Source: UBA5336 sp039818165 (lineage in GTDB: Bacteria; Pseudomonadota; Alphaproteobacteria; Caulobacterales; Hyphomonadaceae). Taken from it: DNA of 64,000 nucleotides. The position numbers and the translations under genes are program-made. The stretch spans positions 25,829 through 89,828 of the forward strand of contig JBCBUL010000010.1 in assembly GCA_039818165.1 (NCBI GenBank), in the 5' to 3' direction. How positions within the stretch are numbered: the stretch's first letter is position 1; each line of letters opens with the position of its first letter. The notes below the pieces were generated by a model that had not been told where the DNA came from, searched no databases, and saw only the letters and a program-made list of their open reading frames with translations. Shown here piece by piece: positions 58,659 through 64,000 of this stretch.

Positions 58659-60512
58659 ATGCCGATACGACGCGCCCATCCCATCCTCAACCCACTGCTC
58701 GTCGTCAGCTTCGGCGTCCTGATGCTTGCCGTAAGCTGTTCTGGCGGTGGCGGGGCAGGCGGCGAAAACGGGCCGGTCGGCGGGCCAACGCCTCCACCAC
58801 CGCCGCCAACCGGCGCCTTCGCCACCGAGGCCGGGACGTCGCGCTTCCTTACCCAGGCGACCTTCGGTCCGTGCCCCGAGGAGGTGTCCGCGCTCATAGG
58901 GACGAGCGCGTCCGACTGGTTCCTGGCAGAGCTGGAAAAACCCGCCAGCCTGCATATGCCGCAGCTTGAAGCTTTCCGGAGAATGATTGCCGACCCTGAC
59001 GCGGATTTCCCTGTCCTCGCGGTGCAGTCGAGCACGTTTTCCTTCTGGCGTAACGCCATTGAGGGGGACGACCAGCTGCGCCAGCGCATGGCCTTCGCGC
59101 TGTCGCAAATTCTCGTCGTGTCGAATTTCGGAGGCGAACTCCTGACCGATATTCCCGAACCGGTCGTCGGCTATCAGGATGTTCTGGTCGAAGGCGCTTT
59201 CGGAAACTATCGCGACCTTCTGGAGGCGGTCACCTATTCGCCCGCCATGGGCTACTATCTGACATATATGGGCAATCAGAAGGCTGATCCGGCGACAGGG
59301 CGCATGCCCGACGAGAATTATGCCCGGGAGATTCTGCAGCTCTTCACCATCGGGGTGGTGCAGCTCGGCCCGGACGGGGAACCGGTCCTCGCAAACGGCC
59401 AACCGGTCGAGCTCTACGACAATATGGACGTTACAGGCCTTGCCCGCGTCTTTACCGGCCTTGACCTCGATGGGCTCGACCGGCAGCGCTTTCCGTCCGT
59501 CGTCGACGCGGTCGATGAGTGGGATGGCCTCGAAGAAGCTCTGCTCAGGCCCATGACGATCAACGACAGATTGCATTCGCCCGAGGCAAAACGCTTTCTC
59601 GATTGCGAGATCGCAGCCGGAACGTCGACCGAAACCAGTATCGACCAGGCGCTCGACTGCATCATGGACCACCCGAATGTCGGCCCCTTCGTGTCCCGCC
59701 AGCTGATCCAGCGCTTCACCAGTTCTGCGCCCGACCCCAACTATGTGCAGCGCGTGGCCTCCACCTTCGATGCGGGCACCTACACCTTGCCCGACGGGAC
59801 CCGTGTGGGCGATGGGCGCAAGGGCGACCTTTCTGCAACGCTTGCCGCCATTCTGTTCGATGAAGATGTGCGAAGTGATGCGAGCCTCACCGATCCGCAG
59901 TTCGGCAAGATCCGTGAACCGATCCTTCGCTTCACCCATTGGGCCCGCGCCTTTGATGCCGATGCGTCCAGGCCCGAATACGGGATCGAGCTGTTCGACC
60001 TGAGCGCTCCGGACGCGTTGTCCCAGCACCCCTACCGTGCCCGATCCGTCTTCAACTTCTACCGCCCCGGCTATATCGCGCCCGGCACGGAAAGCGGCGC
60101 GGCGGGGCTGACCATACCAGAGCTTCAGATCGTCAACGCCACCTCCACACCGGGCTACATCAATTTCATGACCTTCTGGGCTTTTGGTGGCCAGTCGATG
60201 ATCCCCGCCGACGAGCTTGAGGCGGAGCTGGAAGAGATGGGCGTGCCGGTGGATCGCGCCGCTCTGGAGCGCGCCTTTTTGCCGGACTATTCCGAAGAAC
60301 TCGCGCTCGCCAACAGTGCAGCTTTGCTGGTCGATCATCTCGACAGCCTTCTCGTTTACAACTCCCTGTCTGAAGAGACCAAGGCTGCCATCACCGCAGC
60401 GCTGGAAGCCCAGCCCGTCGATGGGCCGGGCGACAGCGAGGCGCTCGCTGATCGGGTATCGCTCGCAGTCCTGCTCGTCATGACCTCCCCCGACTACCTC
60501 GTCCAGCGCTAG
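58659..60512 (+). CDS. DUF1800 family lipoprotein
   Basis: 617 residues. A lipobox with Cys-Ser-Gly4 (LAVSC) and a Pro6 linker precede the DUF1800 domain: TSRFLTQATFGPCPEEV, DDQLRQRMAFALSQILVVS, YARELLQLFTIGV (here YAREILQLFTIGV) and RPGYIAPG blocks. The family is widespread and always unassigned; it nearly always travels with a DUF1501 protein, as here. Probably periplasmic or surface-exposed. The adjacent two-component system and palindrome suggest regulated expression. No catalytic residues can be named with confidence. Confidence 0.88.
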   Translation: MPIRRAHPILNPLLVVSFGVLMLAVSCSGGGGAGGENGPVGGPTPPPPPPTGAFATEAGTSRFLTQATFGPCPEEVSALIGTSASDWFLAELEKPASLHMPQLEAFRRMIADPDADFPVLAVQSSTFSFWRNAIEGDDQLRQRMAFALSQILVVSNFGGELLTDIPEPVVGYQDVLVEGAFGNYRDLLEAVTYSPAMGYYLTYMGNQKADPATGRMPDENYAREILQLFTIGVVQLGPDGEPVLANGQPVELYDNMDVTGLARVFTGLDLDGLDRQRFPSVVDAVDEWDGLEEALLRPMTINDRLHSPEAKRFLDCEIAAGTSTETSIDQALDCIMDHPNVGPFVSRQLIQRFTSSAPDPNYVQRVASTFDAGTYTLPDGTRVGDGRKGDLSATLAAILFDEDVRSDASLTDPQFGKIREPILRFTHWARAFDADASRPEYGIELFDLSAPDALSQHPYRARSVFNFYRPGYIAPGTESGAAGLTIPELQIVNATSTPGYINFMTFWAFGGQSMIPADELEAELEEMGVPVDRAALERAFLPDYSEELALANSAALLVDHLDSLLVYNSLSEETKAAITAALEAQPVDGPGDSEALADRVSLAVLLVMTSPDYLVQR

Positions 60513-60518
60513 GAGCGA

Positions 60519-61919
60519 ATGATGCCCACAAGCCGCAGAAATTTCATCAAGGCGCTCGGCGCCGGAGCCCTCACCACCGCGGCGCTCACCGCAATGCCGA
60601 GCACTTTTACCGCCCATGCTGCAGACACGAACGGCTACAAGGCGCTAGTCTGCGTGTTCCTGTTCGGTGGTCTAGACTGCCACGACCTGATCCTGCCGCA
60701 TGACCAGGTCTCCTACGACCAGTATGCGCAGCTGCGCTCATCCTTGCTGGCCCAGCAAGGTGCAGCACGCCAGCGCGCCAGCCTGTTGCCTCTTTCGCCT
60801 GCTAGCGATGGTGTGTTGCAGGGTCGACAGGTCGCGCTCCCGCCGGAGATGCCATTGCTTCAGGGACTGTTCGGGCAGGGCAAGGCCGCCATCGTTGGAA
60901 ACGTTGGTCCGCTTGTCGAGCCGGTCACCCGCGCAAGCTTCGAAAGCGGCGCGGTGCGCCTTCCGCCGCGGCTTTTCTCACACAACGACCAGCAGGCGGT
61001 CTGGCAGGCCAACCAGCCAGAAGGCGCCCAGTATGGCTGGGGCGGACTATTCGCCGACGCGGTACTTGCTTCTGGTGCAAACGCTTCGCTGCCGCAATTC
61101 ACCACCATCGCAACCGAGGAAGTGGGCCCCTTCCTGACCGGCCGCAACGCCGTGCCCTACCGCGTCAGCACATCTGGTGCGGCGCGGGTCGATTTCCTCG
61201 AAGACTATTATGAAGGGGTTTCCGGTGAACGGGCGGACCTGCTCGAAGCCGTCCGCGACCAGCTGGCCGCCCGGAGCTATCGCGGCAGCCACCTGCTTGA
61301 GCGCGACATGGCGGCGGCTTTCTCCGGTGGGCTGGAGACCAACGAGGCTTACGATACGGCCCGCCAGCAAGGCGCCGCTCTTTCGGCAAGCTTTCCCGCG
61401 ACACCCCTTGGTGCGCAACTCAGGGCCGCGGCGGAAACGATCAATGTCCGCGACCGGCTGTTTGCATCGCGCCAGGTCTTCTTCGTTGGCCTTGGCGGTT
61501 TTGACACCCATGACGCCCAGGCCCGCGCACTGCCGAAACTGCTGAGTCAGCTCGATGGAGCCCTCGCAGCATTTCAGGCCTCAATCGACGCCTTGGGCCT
61601 CGGTCAGCAAGTGACTCTGTTCACGGCATCGGACTTTGGCCGCACACTCGCGGTGAATGGCGACGGCACCGACCATGGCTGGGGTGGTCACCGGATTGTG
61701 CTCGGCAGCGCAGTGAAGGGCGGCGAGATCTATGGCTCGCTTCCGCCGCCGAGCCTGGGTCACGCGGCTGACAGTGGCGGCGGGCGGCTTATACCGTCCG
61801 TGGCGGTTGACAGTTACGCCGCTGAACTGGGCAGATGGTTTGGTCTTGGTGAAAGCGAACTCTCAGCGGCCCTGCCGGGCCTCGGTAACTTTGCCCCTCT
61901 CCCGAAAAGCTTCATCTGA
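60519..61919 (+). CDS. DUF1501 family protein with Tat signal
   Basis: 466 residues. The twin-arginine motif SRRNFIK (5-11) followed by a hydrophobic stretch and AHA cleavage shows folded export. The body has VCVFLFGGLDCHDLILP near the start and FTASDFGRTLAVNGDGTDHGWGGH near the end, the DUF1501 blocks, which resemble alkaline phosphatase/sulfatase-like metal sites (D...H, DHGWG). A metal-dependent hydrolase fold is therefore plausible. It follows DUF1800 by six bases. The substrate is not known. Confidence 0.88.
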   Translation: MMPTSRRNFIKALGAGALTTAALTAMPSTFTAHAADTNGYKALVCVFLFGGLDCHDLILPHDQVSYDQYAQLRSSLLAQQGAARQRASLLPLSPASDGVLQGRQVALPPEMPLLQGLFGQGKAAIVGNVGPLVEPVTRASFESGAVRLPPRLFSHNDQQAVWQANQPEGAQYGWGGLFADAVLASGANASLPQFTTIATEEVGPFLTGRNAVPYRVSTSGAARVDFLEDYYEGVSGERADLLEAVRDQLAARSYRGSHLLERDMAAAFSGGLETNEAYDTARQQGAALSASFPATPLGAQLRAAAETINVRDRLFASRQVFFVGLGGFDTHDAQARALPKLLSQLDGALAAFQASIDALGLGQQVTLFTASDFGRTLAVNGDGTDHGWGGHRIVLGSAVKGGEIYGSLPPPSLGHAADSGGGRLIPSVAVDSYAAELGRWFGLGESELSAALPGLGNFAPLPKSFI

Positions 61920-61938
61920 CACAGAGAATGGAAGCCCC

Positions 61939-63228
61939 ATGCCCATGACCAAGTTTCATCATTGCGCGTCTCTTTTAGCCCTCAGCCTCGCGGCATGCTC
62001 CGGCGGTGGCGGCAGCGATAGCCCGCTGCCAGGACCGCAAAACCGCGCCCCCGGATTCTCGACACCGCCGATCGATGTCAGCGTTGAAGAAAACACCACC
62101 GGCGCGCTTGCAACAATCGAAGCCAGCGATCCGGACGGTGATACGCTCACCTTCGCGCTGACCGGCGATGACGCCGACGCATTCCGCTTCGATCCGGCTT
62201 CAGGTGAACTAAGCTTCGCGACCGCGCCCGACTTCGAAGCGCCTGGCGACGCTGATGGTAACAATGGCTATGCGGCGACCCTTCGGGCCAGCGACCCCGG
62301 TGGACTGATCACAACCCTGTCGATCGATGTCGCCGTCACAAATGTTGCGGAGAACGGCGATCCGGTGCGCTATCGCGACCGTGTCTTCAGCCAGTTACAG
62401 GTCGAAGACGGTGTCACCTTCGCCACGATTGATGGCCAGACCCTGCGGCTTACAATCTATTCGCCCGAAGGCGACACAGTGACAAACCGCCCGGTGATGA
62501 TCGCAGCCTCCGGCGGCGGCTTCCTGGAACAGGAACGGGAATCAGTGGAGCCGATCGCACAGGAATTTGCCCGTCGCGGTTATGTGGCCGTTACTATGGA
62601 CTATCGCGTCCTTGGACAGGCGCCGCTTGATGCCGACGAACTTGCCATTGCCGGTGCCACAGCCACCCAGGACATGTTCGCGGCCGTCCGGTTCCTGCGT
62701 GCTGAGGGCGAAGGCACAAATCCGCGCGGCATCCGCCCTGACGCCATCTTTGTGAGCGGAGAGTCCGCCGGCGGTGTCATGGCCATGCTGGCGGCGACAC
62801 TCGACCCGGATGATCCGATTTCACGCCCGGCCTTGGCGGATTTCCTTGACGCCAATGGCGGGGTGTATGGCATCGTCGGCGAGAACGACGATGTATCGTC
62901 CGTGGTGCAGGGCGCCATGCCGCTGTCGGGCGGCGTGCTTGATCTGGACACTGTCGATGCGGGCTCGGCGCTGCTCTATGCTGCCCATGAGGAGTTCGAT
63001 CCAGTCGTGCCTTGCGACACGGCCGCGGAGGGTGCGAGCTTCACCGGGCTTGAGGTTTCAGGCGCCTGCGACGTGGTCCCAGCCTATGGGGCCGTCGGCG
63101 CAACCGCCGAGCTCTTCCTCGTCGAGAGCTCCGCTGGTCATGTGGAATTTACAGACATCCAACGCGGCGACATCTATCAGGGCGCTGCTGAGCTTTTCTT
63201 CGAGAGCGTCATCTCGCAAGGTGAGTGA
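61939..63228 (+). CDS. Cadherin-like/alpha-beta hydrolase lipoprotein
   Basis: 429 residues. A lipobox (LAAC) with Ser-Gly4 tether precedes one cadherin-like repeat (about 40-125; VEENTTGALATIEASDPDGDTLTFAL). Then an alpha/beta-hydrolase domain with nucleophile elbow GESAGG and a preceding SGGGFLEQE oxyanion block resembles carboxylesterases of the HSL/BD-FAE kind. A late His (SSAGHVEF) would complete the triad. It follows DUF1501 by 19 bases and uses a GGAAG ribosome site. It is likely the third exported protein of the same regulon, an esterase or lipase held outside the cell membrane. Confidence 0.85.
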   Translation: MPMTKFHHCASLLALSLAACSGGGGSDSPLPGPQNRAPGFSTPPIDVSVEENTTGALATIEASDPDGDTLTFALTGDDADAFRFDPASGELSFATAPDFEAPGDADGNNGYAATLRASDPGGLITTLSIDVAVTNVAENGDPVRYRDRVFSQLQVEDGVTFATIDGQTLRLTIYSPEGDTVTNRPVMIAASGGGFLEQERESVEPIAQEFARRGYVAVTMDYRVLGQAPLDADELAIAGATATQDMFAAVRFLRAEGEGTNPRGIRPDAIFVSGESAGGVMAMLAATLDPDDPISRPALADFLDANGGVYGIVGENDDVSSVVQGAMPLSGGVLDLDTVDAGSALLYAAHEEFDPVVPCDTAAEGASFTGLEVSGACDVVPAYGAVGATAELFLVESSAGHVEFTDIQRGDIYQGAAELFFESVISQGE

Positions 63229-63475
63229 CGCCACATAGGCGCCCACAAACAACAGTCTGAATGGGTTCGCGAACAAGAGCGCCCGTAGGCGAGACGATAA
63301 GCTCTAGCCCTTACAATTCACGGTGCATGGCACCGACAAACAATCGTCCGGAGCCCATTGAAGTCCGGGATTGGCCATTGCGCCTTCTGGCGTAGCTCCG
63401 GCAATCCTTCCAGTCGCTTGCATGCCTCCTGGAGGCCGACCGCGATCCTGCGGCGGCTTCGAAAGGAGACAAACC

Positions 63476-64000
63476 ATGTCTGAAGATCTCATAACGTCCA
63501 CTGCAGCTCACCAATCAGCAAAACGAGCGCATATCACCGCGGGCAAGCTGACCGGCCAAAAGCCAGCCTTGAAAATGAAGGAGGTCTGGTCGATCCGCAC
63601 CAGGCTCGAGCTTGATGGCGACGTTCGCAATCTCGCCCTGTTCAATCTGGCCATCGACAGCAAGCTCCGGGGCTGCGACCTCATCAGGCTCAAAGTTGGC
63701 GATGTCGCCGCCGGCGGCGATGTTAGATCTCGCGGCGCGGTCATTCAGAAGAAGACTGGGCGCCCGGTCCAGTTCGAGATCACCGAGAATACCCGGCGGT
63801 CGGTTGGTGTCCTTCTCGAAACGAACAACCCCTGTCCCGACGATTATCTTTTCCGGAGCCGTCTACGGGGATCGCCGCATCTTTCGACCCGGCAGTATGC
63901 CAGGATCGTCCAGGAATGGGTGGCGTCGATCGGTCTGAACCCGTCAACCTACGGCACACACTCTCTCAGACGCACAAAGGCGGCGGTCATCTACCGCAAG
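63476..64000 (+). CDS. Tyrosine recombinase/integrase (3' end outside window)
   Basis: 175 codons from ATG 63476 (AAAGGAG seven bases upstream) run off the right edge. The catalytic-only type (no core-binding domain) shows Arg65 in SKLRGCDLIRL, a Lys in QKKTGRP (about 92-93), and HSLRRTKA giving His162 and Arg165; the nucleophile Tyr would be beyond the window. Small integrases of this kind occur alone or in plasmid/ICE-borne contexts. Its position right behind the DUF1800 operon hints at a mobile-element boundary. Confidence 0.9.
   Translation, partial: MSEDLITSTAAHQSAKRAHITAGKLTGQKPALKMKEVWSIRTRLELDGDVRNLALFNLAIDSKLRGCDLIRLKVGDVAAGGDVRSRGAVIQKKTGRPVQFEITENTRRSVGVLLETNNPCPDDYLFRSRLRGSPHLSTRQYARIVQEWVASIGLNPSTYGTHSLRRTKAAVIYRK

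Noticed and set aside
58611..60617. A 668-codon open frame on the minus strand opposite DUF1800
   Set aside because: It is the GC-rich antisense shadow of the DUF1800 gene. It has no ribosome site and no family blocks, and the plus frame has signal peptide and domain signatures.
63304..63501. A minus-strand frame across the integrase start
   Set aside because: It overlaps the integrase ribosome site and start in antisense and has no support.
1..64000. CRISPR arrays, rRNA, tRNA genes and insertion sequences
   Set aside because: I saw no regularly spaced direct repeats, no rRNA or tRNA-like stretches and no transposase. I cannot run tRNAscan or Infernal, so a single diverged RNA gene could have escaped me.

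Overview
The window is GC-rich, gene-dense DNA from a Gram-negative bacterium, most likely an alphaproteobacterium of the Caulobacterales/Maricaulales (Hyphomonadaceae-like) type. The clues are a TonB receptor with the plug signature common in that group, a PleC/DivJ-style sensor kinase, a TIGR02301 periplasmic protein, a PilZ protein and GANTC-style non-enteric regulation. The taxonomic call is inference; no rRNA or tRNA gene was found to test it.

Layout. (1) 1-6.7 kb: edge of a surface-polysaccharide locus (sulfotransferase, GT4, flippase, GT2, methyltransferase, 2-hydroxyacid dehydrogenase). (2) 6.7-21 kb: housekeeping and small metabolism: gamma-glutamyltransferase with an unusual insert, an AT-richer orphan gene, PhoH ATPase with a terminator-like hairpin in its leader, gamma-carbonic anhydrase, crotonase, PilZ protein, GMC oxidoreductase, two tandem near-identical M48 Tat/lipoprotein proteases, a coiled-coil/OmpA envelope pair, and two RNA methyltransferases. 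(3) 21-28.4 kb: a TonB receptor, then a dipeptide/oligopeptide ABC importer (OppA, OppC, OppB types; no ATPase in view). (4) 28.5-38.4 kb: phosphatase-like, ATP-grasp-like, metallo-beta-lactamase-fold and acyltransferase genes; a pair of acyl-CoA dehydrogenases that probably work together; VanZ-like protein; aminopeptidase N. (5) 38.4-47 kb: PAS sensor kinase, a four-gene Mla-type lipid transport operon, and a three-gene overlapping module around an APH-type phosphotransferase. (6) 47-55.7 kb: thioesterase, DUF423 protein, sodium:neurotransmitter-type symporter, and the complete elongasome operon mreB-mreC-mreD-mrdA-rodA.

(7) 55.7-64 kb is the accessory part. A 49-residue membrane microprotein with its ribosome site inside a perfect hairpin is followed by a two-component system and an operon of DUF1800, DUF1501 and cadherin/alpha-beta-hydrolase exported proteins. 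The same 16-bp palindrome (CATACAGATCTGTATG) lies in front of the response regulator and again in front of the DUF1800 gene, so the system probably regulates itself and the three exported proteins as one regulon. A tyrosine recombinase runs off the right edge, suggesting a nearby mobile-element boundary.

The best candidate for an undescribed system is this palindrome-bracketed two-component/DUF1800-DUF1501-hydrolase unit. Other signals worth testing are the SD-sequestering microprotein hairpin, the phoH leader terminator and the duplicated M48 proteases behind a 24-bp palindrome.
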